Shown: positions 8,469 to 18,417 of the stretch, piece by piece
Layout of the letters: each line of letters begins with the position of its first letter
Numbering within the stretch: position 1 is the first letter of the stretch
Assembly: GCA_965243245.1 (NCBI GenBank)
Contig: OZ251536.1
Span: forward strand, 620,001 to 684,000
From: JAYQKL01 sp965243245
Lineage (GTDB): Bacteria; Pseudomonadota; Alphaproteobacteria; RS24
Length of the DNA stretch: 64,000 nt
Reading direction: 5' to 3'
Notes under the pieces: model-generated
Told to the model about the DNA's origin: nothing
The model's database searches: none
What the model saw: the letters and a program-made list of their open reading frames with translations, nothing else
Program-made: the position numbers and the translations under genes

Positions 8469-9548
8469 ATGACGGCTTTAGAAGAAAAAATCAAAGCAAA
8501 AATTGAGGCAGAAGGATCCCTGCCGCTTGATACATTCATGCAGATTGCACTGCAAGACCCCGAGCATGGTTATTACATCAAACAAGACCCGCTCGGGCGC
8601 GGGGGCGACTTCATAACGGCACCTGAAATCAGTCAAATCTTTGGCGAAATGATCGGTCTTTGGGCAGCTGATTTTACCTTACGCAATTCATTCCCTATTA
8701 TGCATTTGGTTGAGCTTGGCCCGGGGCGCGCCACCCTAATGCGTGATGCCTTGCGCGTATTGCATATACCCTCTAAACCCCTAACCGAGCTTATCCATGT
8801 CCACCTTGTTGAAACCAGCCCTATCCTTCGAAAGGTGCAACAAGAAACCTTGGCTCAAAGCGGCTTTAAGATAACATGGCATGATGACATAACCCAGCTT
8901 CCAAAAGTGCCCTGTTGCATTTTGGCAAATGAATTTTTCGATGCCCTGCCAATTAAGCAATTTGTCAAGCAAGCCAAAGGGTGGAAAGAACGCGGTGTTC
9001 GCATTGAAAATAAAAAGCTTGCTTTCACCCTCAAAACCCCCCAAACGGCTATTGATTTAAGCCATAGCCCGCAGCTTGAAGATATTCCAACGGGCGAGAT
9101 AATTGAAAAATCAGCTAAAGCAGAACAAATCATGGCAACATTATGTGCGCATATTATGTCTTATGGTGGTATCATACTGGCCATTGATTATGGCTATAGG
9201 GCGCATTTATCAGGTGATAGTTTTCAAGCCCTTTATCGCCACCAAGCTGTCTCTCCCTTATCCTATATTGGAGATGCGGATTTAACGGCTCATGTCAATT
9301 TTGCGGCACTTGCAAAAATAGCTGAAAATTCTGGCACGCGTGTATATGGCCCTGTAACACAGGCGCATTTTTTAACCCAGCTTGGAGCAAAAACGCGGTG
9401 CTTACAACTTCAAGCCAAAGCGTCGCAACAACAAAAGAAGCAAATTGCCAGTGCCTTTGAACGCTTGGTTGCGCCTGACCAAATGGGGCATTTATTCAAA
9501 GTGCTTGGGGTCGCGCATCCCAAAAATGCGCCGCCGGAAGGGTTCTGA
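8469..9548 (+). CDS. SAM-dependent methyltransferase, MidA/NDUFAF7 family
   Basis: A 359-residue class I methyltransferase of the COG1565 family. Mitochondrial relatives (NDUFAF7/MidA) dimethylate an arginine of the NDUFS2 subunit during complex I assembly; bacterial substrates are less certain. Motifs seen: the N-terminal DPEHGYYIKQDPLGRGGDFITAPE region, SAM-binding motif VELGPGRATLM, and ANEFFDALPIKQFV. It lies 9 bp after lgt and ends one base before the GTG start of pgeF, a common alphaproteobacterial order. Confidence 0.88.
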   Translation: MTALEEKIKAKIEAEGSLPLDTFMQIALQDPEHGYYIKQDPLGRGGDFITAPEISQIFGEMIGLWAADFTLRNSFPIMHLVELGPGRATLMRDALRVLHIPSKPLTELIHVHLVETSPILRKVQQETLAQSGFKITWHDDITQLPKVPCCILANEFFDALPIKQFVKQAKGWKERGVRIENKKLAFTLKTPQTAIDLSHSPQLEDIPTGEIIEKSAKAEQIMATLCAHIMSYGGIILAIDYGYRAHLSGDSFQALYRHQAVSPLSYIGDADLTAHVNFAALAKIAENSGTRVYGPVTQAHFLTQLGAKTRCLQLQAKASQQQKKQIASAFERLVAPDQMGHLFKVLGVAHPKNAPPEGF

Positions 9549-9549
9549 G

Positions 9550-10314
9550 GTGCTCGCCCCCCTCCAACATAAGAGCCTTACCACACGGCATGGATTTTTC
9601 ACGCGCAAGGGCGGAAACTCAAGCGGGATTTATGACAGTCTAAACCTTGGACGTGGTTCTGATGATGTGCCAGACAAGGTTGCAGCCAATCGGCAGCTTG
9701 TTGAAAATTATTTTGATAATGCAAAGCTGATAACATTATTTCAACTCCACAGCCCGAAGGTATTTTCGCTCACCGAGGATATAAATTTGCCCCGCCAATC
9801 CCTCAAGGGCGATGCGTTGGTAACCAATAGAAAGGACATCGCCATAGGTGTGTTGACGGCTGATTGTGTGCCGGTTTTATTTCATGCCCCCAAAGCTTGT
9901 ATAATTGGGGCAGCTCATGCGGGATGGCGGGGAGCTTTTTCTGGCATTTTAGAAAACACGCTGGCGGCAATGATAAAACTCGGCGCGCACAAGACGGACA
10001 TAAAAGCTGTCATCGGGCCTTGTATCTCGGGGCAAAATTATGAAATAGACAGACGGTTTTACGAATCCTTCTGCAAAGCTGATGCGCATAATCATAAATT
10101 TTTTACGCCCGCTCAACAGGTAAATCATTGGATGTTTGACCTTTGTGCCTATGGCGCATATAGATGCCAGCAAGCAGGATGCCAAAATATTGAGCAAATG
10201 AATCACTGTACCTATGCAAGTGAGTCGCAATTTTATTCCTATCGGCGTAGTTATCATCGTGGTGAGCCAGACTATGGCAGACAAATATCAGCTATATCAC
10301 TCAATAGCTTATGA
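9550..10314 (+). CDS. pgeF: Peptidoglycan editing factor / multicopper polyphenol oxidase family (YfiH)
   Basis: PgeF (YfiH) belongs to the DUF152 family; members edit misincorporated muropeptide precursors or act as purine nucleoside phosphorylase/laccase-like enzymes. GTG 9550 has GGAAGG 8 bp upstream and gives 254 residues, the usual length. The frame is open further upstream inside the methyltransferase gene, but that part has no family similarity. Motifs: GFFTRKGG near the N-terminus, TADCVPVL with the metal-ligand Cys, the hallmark AHAGWRG, and GPCISGQNYEI. The tail (YSYRRSYHRGEPDYGRQIS) is typical. Confidence 0.9.
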   Translation: MLAPLQHKSLTTRHGFFTRKGGNSSGIYDSLNLGRGSDDVPDKVAANRQLVENYFDNAKLITLFQLHSPKVFSLTEDINLPRQSLKGDALVTNRKDIAIGVLTADCVPVLFHAPKACIIGAAHAGWRGAFSGILENTLAAMIKLGAHKTDIKAVIGPCISGQNYEIDRRFYESFCKADAHNHKFFTPAQQVNHWMFDLCAYGAYRCQQAGCQNIEQMNHCTYASESQFYSYRRSYHRGEPDYGRQISAISLNSL

Positions 10315-10400
10315 ATTGTTTTGGATTTGTGAAAAAAATATGTCGCGCATAGTGAACGGCTTTGTTACTAATGAGGAAATTCATATAGGGGAATCCAATC

Positions 10401-11333
10401 ATGAAATTGCTTGCCGGAAACAGCAACCGTCCTCTTGGCGAAGCTATCGCTCAATATCTTGACTTAGAACTCGCCGATTGCAAGGTGCAAAGATTTGTCG
10501 ATATGGAAGTCTTTGTCGAGATCAACGAGAATGTACGCGGTGAAGATGTTTTCATCATTCAATCCACCTCTTATCCTGCCAATGACCACATTATGGAACT
10601 TCTTATCATGACCGATGCGCTTCGGCGTTCATCAGCGCGGCGTATCACGGCAGTTATTCCCTATTTCGGCTATGCGCGTCAGGACAGAAAGCCGGGGCCA
10701 AGAACACCTATATCGGCTAAACTTGTTGCTAACCTCATTGAAAAGGCAGGCGTTGACCGCATTTTGACTGTTGATTTGCATGCAGGACAAATACAAGGGT
10801 TTTTTGATATTCCAACCGATAATCTTTTTGCCGCGCCGGTTTTTGTAAAAGACATTAAAGCGCGTTTTAAAAATGATGCTTTACTTGTTGTTTCGCCCGA
10901 TGTTGGCGGCGTGGTGCGTACGCGTGCGCTTGGCAAACGTATCGGTGCTGATTTGGCAATCGTTGATAAACGCCGTGAAAAAGCGGGGCTTTCAGAAGTT
11001 ATGAATATTATTGGCGACGTTAAGGGGCGCGCTTGTTTGCTGGTCGATGATATTGTCGATAGTGGCGGCACATTATGTAATGCTGCCGACGCACTTTTGG
11101 AAAATGGCGCAAAAAGTGTTTCAGCCTATATAACACATGCTGTGCTGTCTGGTGACGCTGTTGAGAAAGTGAATAATTCCAAGCTCGACAAGCTGTTAAT
11201 AACGGATACGATTCAACCGACTGAAAAAGTTTTAAAGAATCGCAAATGTGAAATTATCAGCCTTGCGCCACTATTTGGCGAGGCCATGCTACGTACCTCA
11301 AAAGAAAGATCTGTCTCCAGCCTATTTCACTAA
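10401..11333 (+). CDS. prs: Ribose-phosphate pyrophosphokinase
   Basis: Makes PRPP from ribose-5-phosphate and ATP for nucleotide, histidine and tryptophan synthesis. The 310-residue protein has FIIQSTSYPANDHIMELL, the YFGYARQDRKPGPRTPIS catalytic loop, VDLHAGQIQGFFDIPTDNL, and the PRPP-binding motif LVDDIVDSGGTL. AGGGGAAT upstream of ATG 10401 serves as the ribosome-binding site. A 13-bp tandem repeat begins on the last base of the stop codon. Confidence 0.97.
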   Translation: MKLLAGNSNRPLGEAIAQYLDLELADCKVQRFVDMEVFVEINENVRGEDVFIIQSTSYPANDHIMELLIMTDALRRSSARRITAVIPYFGYARQDRKPGPRTPISAKLVANLIEKAGVDRILTVDLHAGQIQGFFDIPTDNLFAAPVFVKDIKARFKNDALLVVSPDVGGVVRTRALGKRIGADLAIVDKRREKAGLSEVMNIIGDVKGRACLLVDDIVDSGGTLCNAADALLENGAKSVSAYITHAVLSGDAVEKVNNSKLDKLLITDTIQPTEKVLKNRKCEIISLAPLFGEAMLRTSKERSVSSLFH

Positions 11334-11371
11334 GCTTCATAACAGAGCTTCATAACAGAGCTTCATAACAA
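11333..11371. repeat. 13-bp tandem repeat (x3) on the prs stop codon
   Basis: agcttcataacag is present at 11333-11345 and 11346-11358, and with one change at 11359-11371. The array starts at the final A of the prs stop codon. Confidence 0.9.
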
Positions 11372-11378
11372 ACATAAC

Positions 11379-11396
11379 CCCTCCCCCAAACGAGGG
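11379..11396. terminator. Weak hairpin between convergent prs and rpsD
   Basis: CCCTC (11379-11383) pairs with GAGGG (11392-11396). On the minus strand a T-rich tract follows, so it may terminate rpsD; the stem is short. Confidence 0.35.
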
Positions 11397-11415
11397 AAGT
11401 GAATGGTCTCAAAAT

Positions 11416-12036
11416 TTAATTGCGGGAATAATATTCCACCACCAGATTTGGCTCCATTTGCACCGGATAAGGCACATCAGCCAATTGTGGTACACGCGTG
11501 AGGGTTGCGGTCATTTTAGTATGGTCAGCTTCCAAATAATCTGGAATCTCGCGCTCGGGCAAATCAAGTGCTTCCAAAATGAGGGTCAGATTGCGTGATT
11601 TTTCGCGCACTTCCACCACATCACCGGGACGGATACGCGCACTTGGAATATTGCACCCACGTCCATTCACCAACACATGACCATGGTTGACAAATTGGCG
11701 CGCCGCAAAAACAGTTGCGACGAATTTAGCGCGATACATAATAGCATCAAGACGTTGCTCAAGCAGACCAATAAGGTTTTCGCTTGTATCACCTTTAATG
11801 CGGGAAGCTTCGGCATAAATCCGTTTAAACTGCTTCTCCATGATATTGCCATAATAGCCTTTTAGCTTTTGCTTGGCGCGCAACTGCAAACCAAAATCCG
11901 ACAGCTTACCTCTGCGGTTTTGACCGTGTTGTCCGGGGCCATATTCACGCCGATTAACCGGGCTCTTTGGTCGCCCCCAAATGTTTTCGCCCATCCGGCG
12001 ATCGATCTTGTACTTCGTACTGATCCGCTTGCTCAT
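11416..12036 (-). CDS. rpsD: 30S ribosomal protein S4
   Basis: Primary 16S rRNA-binding protein of the small subunit body. From ATG 12036 (GAGG upstream) it is 206 residues, the normal length; an in-frame ATG at 12084 would add 16 unrelated residues. Typical features: the N-terminal SKRISTKYKIDRRMGENIWGR segment, REYGPGQHG, the S4 RNA-binding domain RLDAIMYRAKFVATVFAARQFVNHGHVLVNG, and the C-terminal VPYPVQMEPNLVVEYYSR. A strong sigma70-type promoter lies upstream at 12129-12156. Confidence 0.97.
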   Translation of the reverse strand: MSKRISTKYKIDRRMGENIWGRPKSPVNRREYGPGQHGQNRRGKLSDFGLQLRAKQKLKGYYGNIMEKQFKRIYAEASRIKGDTSENLIGLLEQRLDAIMYRAKFVATVFAARQFVNHGHVLVNGRGCNIPSARIRPGDVVEVREKSRNLTLILEALDLPEREIPDYLEADHTKMTATLTRVPQLADVPYPVQMEPNLVVEYYSRN

Positions 12037-12128
12037 GCGGTTATCCTCTAATCTATCCAGCTGGCTGATCCAGTGGGCTGGCATATTAAATTAAGGATGC
12101 AGCTCATCCACATCCGTCAGTGGCGCGA

Positions 12129-12156
12129 AGTATAGCCATCCAGCACCGTGTGTCAA
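12129..12156 (-). promoter_or_regulatory. Sigma70-type promoter of rpsD
   Basis: On the minus strand TTGACA (12151-12156) is followed after 16 bases by TATACT (12129-12134), a near-consensus promoter about 93 bp before the rpsD ATG. The leader contains a GGATG/CATCC hairpin at about 12096-12116. Confidence 0.65.
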
Positions 12157-12206
12157 ACGCTATATATGATAGGCGGGGCTGATAATAATAACGCCCAAAT
12201 TTCTAG

Positions 12207-13016
12207 CTAATCCTCGCGTGGTATAGGGTCGGGCTCGCCTTTTGAAATGGCTAGAACTCTTTGTTTCATTTCTCCATCGCGGGCGCCGCGCGGCCATCGC
12301 AATAAAGAATTAATAATGCCTCTGAAAGTTCGAACATCCTGCGCGGTCCAATTTGCGCGCAAAAACATGTTTTTAAGAGTGCGTATCATCGCCGGCTTCT
12401 TTTCAGCCGGTGTCAGAAAACCTGAATGCTCAAGAGCATTTTCTAAATGGTTAAACATGGCGTTTAATTCAACGCGGGTCACGGCGCGCCCATTGGGCAC
12501 AGATTGCAAAATTTCAGGCGTCTTATCATCATACTCAAACCAGCAATAGATTGTTAACAAAACAGCTTGGGCAAGATTAAATGATGAAAAATCAGGATTA
12601 ACCAAAATACGACATAGCGCATCACTCTGGGCGATCTCGTCATTATGTAGCCCTGTGCGCTCAGGGCCATAAACCAAACCGCACCGTTGTTCTTGCGCCG
12701 CACGCAGATGTATTTCATGCGCCACTTTCTTTGGCGTCAAAGTTGTTGTCACCATATCACGTGGACGCGCCGTCGTTGCAATAAGATAGTTCAAATCAAC
12801 CACAGATGCCTCAAATGACTGATATTCTTTCCTCATTTCAATAACGCTATCCGCCCCCGCAGAAGCCTTAATCGCGTTTTCAATATCCCAACCCTCTTTT
12901 GGATTAACCAACCGCAAATCAGTCAACCCAAAATTAAGCATTGCCCGCGCAACCGTTCCAATATTATCTCCCAATTGAGGGCGCACCAGAATAATAGCGG
13001 GTTTAAAAGGGCTCAT
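12207..13016 (-). CDS. trmJ: tRNA/rRNA 2'-O-methyltransferase, TrmJ family
   Basis: A SPOUT-class (SpoU/TrmJ) RNA methyltransferase; TrmJ makes 2'-O-methyl at tRNA position 32. The 269-residue protein shows IILVRPQLGDNIGTVARAMLNFG at the N-terminus (motif 1), GLVYGPERTGLHNDEI (motif 2), and NPDFSSFNLAQAVLL (motif 3), which form the knotted SAM site. The C-terminal helical extension is as in TrmJ. The tRNA-32 assignment is by family; other SpoU members modify other sites. Confidence 0.88.
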   Translation of the reverse strand: MSPFKPAIILVRPQLGDNIGTVARAMLNFGLTDLRLVNPKEGWDIENAIKASAGADSVIEMRKEYQSFEASVVDLNYLIATTARPRDMVTTTLTPKKVAHEIHLRAAQEQRCGLVYGPERTGLHNDEIAQSDALCRILVNPDFSSFNLAQAVLLTIYCWFEYDDKTPEILQSVPNGRAVTRVELNAMFNHLENALEHSGFLTPAEKKPAMIRTLKNMFLRANWTAQDVRTFRGIINSLLRWPRGARDGEMKQRVLAISKGEPDPIPRED

Positions 13017-13163
13017 CTGTTTATCCTGTTTGTTTTGTTTTTTTCACTAATAGACGAAATATGCCATCGCGCCCCTTTAATCAATGTGAAACCTCTGATA
13101 TAGACAATCAGATATAAACACGTTGTATTTGTAAGAACCACTTAGGGCACGAGAGGGCTTTAC

Positions 13164-14378
13164 ATGACCAAAATTAAAGTAGAAAACCCCGTTGTTGAAA
13201 TGGACGGGGACGAGATGACTCGGATTATCTGGCAGTTCATTAAAGAAAAGCTGATACATCCATATCTTGATATTGATTTAAAATATTATGATCTTGGTAT
13301 TGAAGCACGCGATGACACAGATGATCAAATTACGATTGATGCTGCCCAAGCTATTAAGCAATATGGTGTCGGCGTTAAATGCGCGACCATCACGCCTGAC
13401 GAACAGCGTGTAGAAGAGTTCGCGCTTAAACAAATGTGGCGTTCGCCGAATGGCACAATTCGGAATATTTTAGGCGGCACCGTTTTTCGTGAACCTATTA
13501 TTTGCAAAAATGTTCCGCGGCTGGTTCCGGGCTGGACCGACCCTATTGTTATTGGTCGCCATGCGTTTGGCGATCAATATCGCGCGACAGATTTTCTTGT
13601 TCCGGGAAAAGGCAAGATGACCCTTAAATGGGAATCCGAAGATGGGAACGAGATAATTGAACGTGAAGTGTTTGATTTTCCAAGTAGTGGTATTGCTCTG
13701 GCCATGTATAATCTGGATGATTCCATCCGTGACTTTGCCCGTGCCAGTATGAATTACGGGTTGAATCGCAAATGGGATGTTTATATGTCCACAAAGAACA
13801 CAATTTTAAAAGCCTATGATGGACGGTTTAAAGATTTATTTGAAGAAATTTTTCAGGCTGAATTTAAGGATCGTTTCAACACCGCAGGCATTATTTATGA
13901 ACATAGATTAATCGACGATATGGTCGCTTGCGCCATGAAATGGAATGGCAAGTTTGTTTGGGCTTGTAAAAATTATGACGGCGATGTCCAGTCAGATACC
14001 GTTGCTCAAGGCTTTGGGTCGCTTGGCCTTATGACATCAACGCTCCTTACGCCAGACGGCAAAATCATGGAAGCAGAAGCCGCCCATGGAACAGTAACAC
14101 GCCATTATCGCCAGCACCAAAAAGGCGAGGAAACTTCTACAAACTCAATAGCCTCAATCTTTGCATGGACCCGTGGTCTGATTAAGCGTGGCCAGATTGA
14201 TGGCAATGAAAATCTTGTCAAATTTGCCACAACAGTCGAGAACGTTTGCGTGAAAACCGTAGAAAGTGGCCACATGACAAAAGACTTAGCCTTGCTTGTC
14301 GGCTCTGGACAAGGCTGGTTATCAACAACAGGTTTCTTGGACAAAATTGATGAAAACCTGCAAAAAGCCATGCGTTAA
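13164..14378 (+). CDS. icd: NADP-dependent isocitrate dehydrogenase
   Basis: Oxidatively decarboxylates isocitrate to 2-oxoglutarate in the TCA cycle. The 404-residue length and sequence match the eukaryote-like homodimeric NADP-IDH used by alphaproteobacteria: MDGDEMTRIIW, RSPNGTIRNILGGTVFREPI, and the family signature NYDGDVQSDTVAQGFGSLG. The last codons overlap a 12-bp tandem repeat that spans the TAA stop. It is convergent with alaS. Confidence 0.97.
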   Translation: MTKIKVENPVVEMDGDEMTRIIWQFIKEKLIHPYLDIDLKYYDLGIEARDDTDDQITIDAAQAIKQYGVGVKCATITPDEQRVEEFALKQMWRSPNGTIRNILGGTVFREPIICKNVPRLVPGWTDPIVIGRHAFGDQYRATDFLVPGKGKMTLKWESEDGNEIIEREVFDFPSSGIALAMYNLDDSIRDFARASMNYGLNRKWDVYMSTKNTILKAYDGRFKDLFEEIFQAEFKDRFNTAGIIYEHRLIDDMVACAMKWNGKFVWACKNYDGDVQSDTVAQGFGSLGLMTSTLLTPDGKIMEAEAAHGTVTRHYRQHQKGEETSTNSIASIFAWTRGLIKRGQIDGNENLVKFATTVENVCVKTVESGHMTKDLALLVGSGQGWLSTTGFLDKIDENLQKAMR

Positions 14379-14404
14379 AATTAGCGTTAAAATTAGCGTT
14401 AAAG
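14372..14404. repeat. 12-bp tandem repeat spanning the icd stop codon
   Basis: gcgttaaaatta occurs at 14372-14383 and 14384-14395, then partially at 14396-14404. The first unit contains the icd TAA stop; the repetition supplies further TAA and TAG triplets downstream. Confidence 0.9.
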
Positions 14405-14444
14405 TTTATTCTTGCTGTGTAAACAAATCACGGCCCGAAGCTTT

Positions 14445-17105
14445 TTATATTAATTGCTCTTTAATAGCTTCGATCGCAGCATCACAACCTGAAATGTCAT
14501 CGCCTCCAGCTTGCGCCATATCAGGGCGTCCACCGCCGCCTTTGCCGCCCAGTTTTTCAGCACCGATACGCACCAAATCAACAGCACTAAATCGCGCCGT
14601 CAAATCCTTTGTGACACCAACAACAATACTGGCTTTGCCCTCAGACACACTGATAAAAATAACAATACCACTGCCAAGTTTCTTTTTGCCAATATCCGCC
14701 AAGCCGCGCAAATCTTTCGCCTCAACGCCATCCAAACGCTTACCGATAAATTTAATACTGCCAATTTCTTGAACATCATCAACCACCCCGCTTTGCGCTT
14801 GATCACCGCTCAGAGCAAGCATTTTTTTAGCTTCCCCAAGCTCTCGTTCAAGCCGCTTTTTATCATCAACCAATGTTTGCACCCGCGCAGGCACATCACT
14901 CATGCTGGCTTTCAACACCCGCGCCGTTTCACGCATTAAATGCTCTTGTTCTTGCATATAAGCGCGCGCGCCCGTCGCCGTCTTTGCTTCAATCCGGCGC
15001 ACACCAGAAGCCACGCCGCCCTCTGAAATAATTTTGAACATGCTAATATCACCAAGCCTATCTACATGCGTCCCGCCGCATAATTCGACAGAATAATAAT
15101 GATGCGCCCCGCCGCCATCATCCGTGCCCATTGAAAGCACCCGAACTTCATCGCCATATTTTTCTCCAAATAATGCCAAAGCACCCGCTTCAATAGCCTC
15201 ATTAGGTGTCATGACCCGCGTCTCCACGCTTTCATTTTTGCGAATAATGTCATTAACCATATTCTCAACAGCCATTAGCTCAATTTGCGTCATTGCCTTT
15301 GGATGAGAAAAATCAAACCTCAGCCCATCCGGCGTTACCAGAGAGCCTTTCTGGGTTACATGATCACCCAAAACGCGGCGCAAACCCTCATGAAGTAAAT
15401 GCGTCGCCGAATGGTTCGCGCGTATATCTTCGCGCCGCAAAGCATCAACACCCAGATGCACAGTCTCACCAACCCCAATCTCGCCTTTGCTTATACGCCC
15501 AATATGTACATGCATGTCGCCAAGCTTTTTCTGAGTATCAATAATTTCAACTTCTCCCCCCGCAGCCGTTGTCAAATGACCCGTATCACCCACCTGTCCG
15601 CCGCTTTGGGCATAAAAAGGCGTTTGGCTGACCAAAAAGGCAATTTCATCACCCTGTTTCGCGCACGTAGCCGTTTGACCCGCAAAAACCATAGCGGTAA
15701 TAACAGCCTCAGCTTGCGGGCTATGATAACCGACAAATTCACTTGCGCCAATATCATGGCGGATATCAAACCAGATTGTTTCAGTCGCAGATGAACCAGA
15801 CCCAGACCAATGGGCACGTGCCGCCGCCTTCTGCTTTGCCATGGACTTATTAAACCCCTCAAGCTCAACACTAAGACCACGTTCACGCAAAGCATCTTGT
15901 GTCAAATCAAGAGGAAACCCGTAAGTATCATAAAGCTTAAAGGCAATCTCGCCAGATAATGTCGGACCCGAAAGAGCCTTCAGTTCATCCTCAAGCAACT
16001 TTAACCCACGGTTTAGCATTTCACGGAAGCGTTCTTCTTCATGGCGCAATGTTTCTATAATTAACGCATTGGCGCGTTCAAGCTCAGGGTAAACCGCCGC
16101 CATTTGCATTTTAAGCGCGGGCACAAGTTTCCATAAAAGCGAGCCCTTACTGCCAAGCAAATGAGCATGGCGCATCGCCCGGCGCATGATACGCCGTAAC
16201 ACATAGCCGCGCCCCTCATTTGAGGGCAAAACGCCATCAGCAATCAAAAAAGACGAAGCGCGTAAGTGATCCGCAATCACGCGGTGACTGTTAAAATGCT
16301 TGCCCCGAATAGGGACACCAGAATGGTCGGCAGAACTTTCCATTAAATGCCACATTAAATCTGTTTCATAATTATCCTGCTTGCCTTGCAAGATAGCGCC
16401 AATGCGCTCAAGCCCCATGCCTGTGTCAATTGACGGTGACGGCAAATTTATTCGGCTCCCATCTGCCTGTTGGTCATATTGCATAAAGACAAGATTCCAA
16501 ATCTCAATAAACCTATCACCATCGCCAGTCAGACTGCCGGGAGGGCCACCAGAGATACCCTCTCCATGATCAAAGAAAATTTCGGAACACGGCCCACAAG
16601 GTCCAACCTCGCCCATAGACCAGAAGTTATCTGCGGTTGAAATACGAATTATTTTTTCATCCGTAAAACCAGCAATTTTTTTCCATAACATTGCCGCTTC
16701 ATCATCATCAACATATATTGTCGCAAGCAATTTCTGCTTGGGTAGCTTGAGTTCTTTAGTCAAAAAATGCCATGCATAATAAATCGCTTCTTCTTTGAAA
16801 TAGTCACCGAATGAAAAATTGCCCAGCATTTCAAAAAAAGTGTGATGGCGTGCCGTATAGCCAACATTATCCAAATCATTGTGCTTGCCACCTGCACGGA
16901 TACATTTTTGCGCACTCACCACACGCGGATGCAAAGCAGGTTCGCGCCCCGTAAAAGAGTTCTTAAACGGCACCATCCCCGCATTGGTAAATAAAAGCGT
17001 CGGGTCGTTAAGCGGCACCAGCGCAGTTGAGGCATGAACAGCATGCTCTTGCTTTTCAAAATATTCAAGAAAAGCAGTGCGGATATCAGCAAGACCTGTA
17101 GACAT
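14445..17105 (-). CDS. alaS: Alanyl-tRNA synthetase
   Basis: Charges tRNA-Ala and edits mischarged Ser/Gly. At 886 residues it is a full-length class II synthetase: catalytic domain (FTNAGMVPFKNSF, GKHNDLDNVG, GSCEI-type GPCSEIFFD), tRNA-recognition domain, and editing domain with the zinc motif HSATHLLHEGLRR plus CGGTH. The C-Ala domain ends in GGKGGGGRPDMAQAGG. It is downstream of recA in the same orientation, the usual alphaproteobacterial recA-alaS order. Confidence 0.97.
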   Translation of the reverse strand: MSTGLADIRTAFLEYFEKQEHAVHASTALVPLNDPTLLFTNAGMVPFKNSFTGREPALHPRVVSAQKCIRAGGKHNDLDNVGYTARHHTFFEMLGNFSFGDYFKEEAIYYAWHFLTKELKLPKQKLLATIYVDDDEAAMLWKKIAGFTDEKIIRISTADNFWSMGEVGPCGPCSEIFFDHGEGISGGPPGSLTGDGDRFIEIWNLVFMQYDQQADGSRINLPSPSIDTGMGLERIGAILQGKQDNYETDLMWHLMESSADHSGVPIRGKHFNSHRVIADHLRASSFLIADGVLPSNEGRGYVLRRIMRRAMRHAHLLGSKGSLLWKLVPALKMQMAAVYPELERANALIIETLRHEEERFREMLNRGLKLLEDELKALSGPTLSGEIAFKLYDTYGFPLDLTQDALRERGLSVELEGFNKSMAKQKAAARAHWSGSGSSATETIWFDIRHDIGASEFVGYHSPQAEAVITAMVFAGQTATCAKQGDEIAFLVSQTPFYAQSGGQVGDTGHLTTAAGGEVEIIDTQKKLGDMHVHIGRISKGEIGVGETVHLGVDALRREDIRANHSATHLLHEGLRRVLGDHVTQKGSLVTPDGLRFDFSHPKAMTQIELMAVENMVNDIIRKNESVETRVMTPNEAIEAGALALFGEKYGDEVRVLSMGTDDGGGAHHYYSVELCGGTHVDRLGDISMFKIISEGGVASGVRRIEAKTATGARAYMQEQEHLMRETARVLKASMSDVPARVQTLVDDKKRLERELGEAKKMLALSGDQAQSGVVDDVQEIGSIKFIGKRLDGVEAKDLRGLADIGKKKLGSGIVIFISVSEGKASIVVGVTKDLTARFSAVDLVRIGAEKLGGKGGGGRPDMAQAGGDDISGCDAAIEAIKEQLI

Positions 17106-17229
17106 AAAATTCTCCTTGTCTTGCTTTTACCGCTCACTATGCCGCCTGCCAAGTCCTGAGTGCTCTTGGCTTTAAAAAAATCTTCCTAAGGGCCAAGTTT
17201 TCATTCCATTATGCGTAAGCCTTTACATC

Positions 17230-17271
17230 GTTAGCTATGCACAGTTAGCTATGCATCATTAGCTATAATTT
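17230..17271. repeat. 14-bp tandem repeat (x3) after recA
   Basis: gttagctatgcaca (17230-17243), gttagctatgcatc (17244-17257) and a diverged third unit (17258-17271) lie in the recA-alaS spacer, ending 7 bp from the recA stop. Confidence 0.85.
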
Positions 17272-17278
17272 ATTGGTT

Positions 17279-18370
17279 TTAGCCCGCCGCCTCATCAGGA
17301 ACATCGCCTTCGGCGTCATAATCATCACCTTTTTTTAAAGGTTCTATCTCAATCAAGCCAGCATCGGCGCGAACTTTCATTTCAATCTCGGCCGCCATAT
17401 CTTGGTTTTCTTTTAAGAAAGTGCGGACATTTTCTTTGCCCTGCCCAATCCGATGGTCTCCATAGCTAAACCAACTCCCAGCTTTATCAATAATATTGGC
17501 TTTTACGCCCAAATCAATCAACTCACCCATTTTGGAAATACCCTCACCGTAAAGAATATCAAATTCAACAATACGAAAAGGCGGCGCGACTTTGTTTTTG
17601 ACCACTTTTACGCGCGTCTGGTTACCAATAACTTCATCACGGTCCTTAATCGCCCCGATGCGGCGAATATCAAGCCGTACAGATGAATAGAATTTTAAAG
17701 CATTACCTCCAGTCGTGGTTTCTGGAGACCCAAACATCACCCCAATTTTCATTCTGATCTGGTTAATGAAAACCACCATAGTATTTGATTTGGCAATGCT
17801 TCCTGTCAATTTACGCAAAGCTTGGCTCATCAAGCGCGCTTGCAAGCCGGGCAAGCTATCGCCCATATCGCCTTCAAGTTCTGCCCGCGGGGTCAACGCC
17901 GCAACCGAATCAATCACCAAGACACTAACCGCACCCGAACGCACCAGCGTGTCTGTAATCTCAAGGGCTTGCTCGCCATTATCAGGCTGAGAAATTAGTA
18001 ACTCACTCACATTCACACCAAGCTTACCCGCATAAACAGGATCTAATGCGTGTTCAGCATCAATAAAACCGCAAATGCCGCCAGCTTTTTGAGCCTCAGC
18101 AACCACATGCAAAGCCAGCGTTGTTTTTCCAGAACTCTCTGGTCCGTAAATCTCAACGACACGCCCCTTAGGCAGACCCCCAATGCCCAACGCAACATCT
18201 AACCCAAGAGAGCCAGTAGAAATAGCTTCAATCTCTACGATCTGGTCACCAGCGCCCAGTTTCATAACCGAGCCTTTGCCATAGCTTCTTTCAATCTGGC
18301 TTAGTGCCGCTTCAAGTGCTTTTTTCTTATCTGAATTATCCGTCATCAGGTTCACCAAATTGTCTGCCAT
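17279..18370 (-). CDS. recA: Recombinase A
   Basis: Strand-exchange ATPase of homologous recombination and the SOS co-protease. The 363-residue protein has Walker A GPESSGKTTLAL, Walker B VLVIDSVAAL, the L1/L2 DNA-binding loops (LMSQALRKL; FINQIRMKIGVMFGSPETTTGG), and an acidic C-terminal tail. A promoter with an overlapping LexA-like box lies about 50-75 bp upstream, so SOS induction is likely. Confidence 0.98.
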   Translation of the reverse strand: MADNLVNLMTDNSDKKKALEAALSQIERSYGKGSVMKLGAGDQIVEIEAISTGSLGLDVALGIGGLPKGRVVEIYGPESSGKTTLALHVVAEAQKAGGICGFIDAEHALDPVYAGKLGVNVSELLISQPDNGEQALEITDTLVRSGAVSVLVIDSVAALTPRAELEGDMGDSLPGLQARLMSQALRKLTGSIAKSNTMVVFINQIRMKIGVMFGSPETTTGGNALKFYSSVRLDIRRIGAIKDRDEVIGNQTRVKVVKNKVAPPFRIVEFDILYGEGISKMGELIDLGVKANIIDKAGSWFSYGDHRIGQGKENVRTFLKENQDMAAEIEMKVRADAGLIEIEPLKKGDDYDAEGDVPDEAAG

Positions 18371-18417
18371 TATATATCTCTCTTATTCCATAGGCTGATG
18401 GAAGCATCAACGACTCA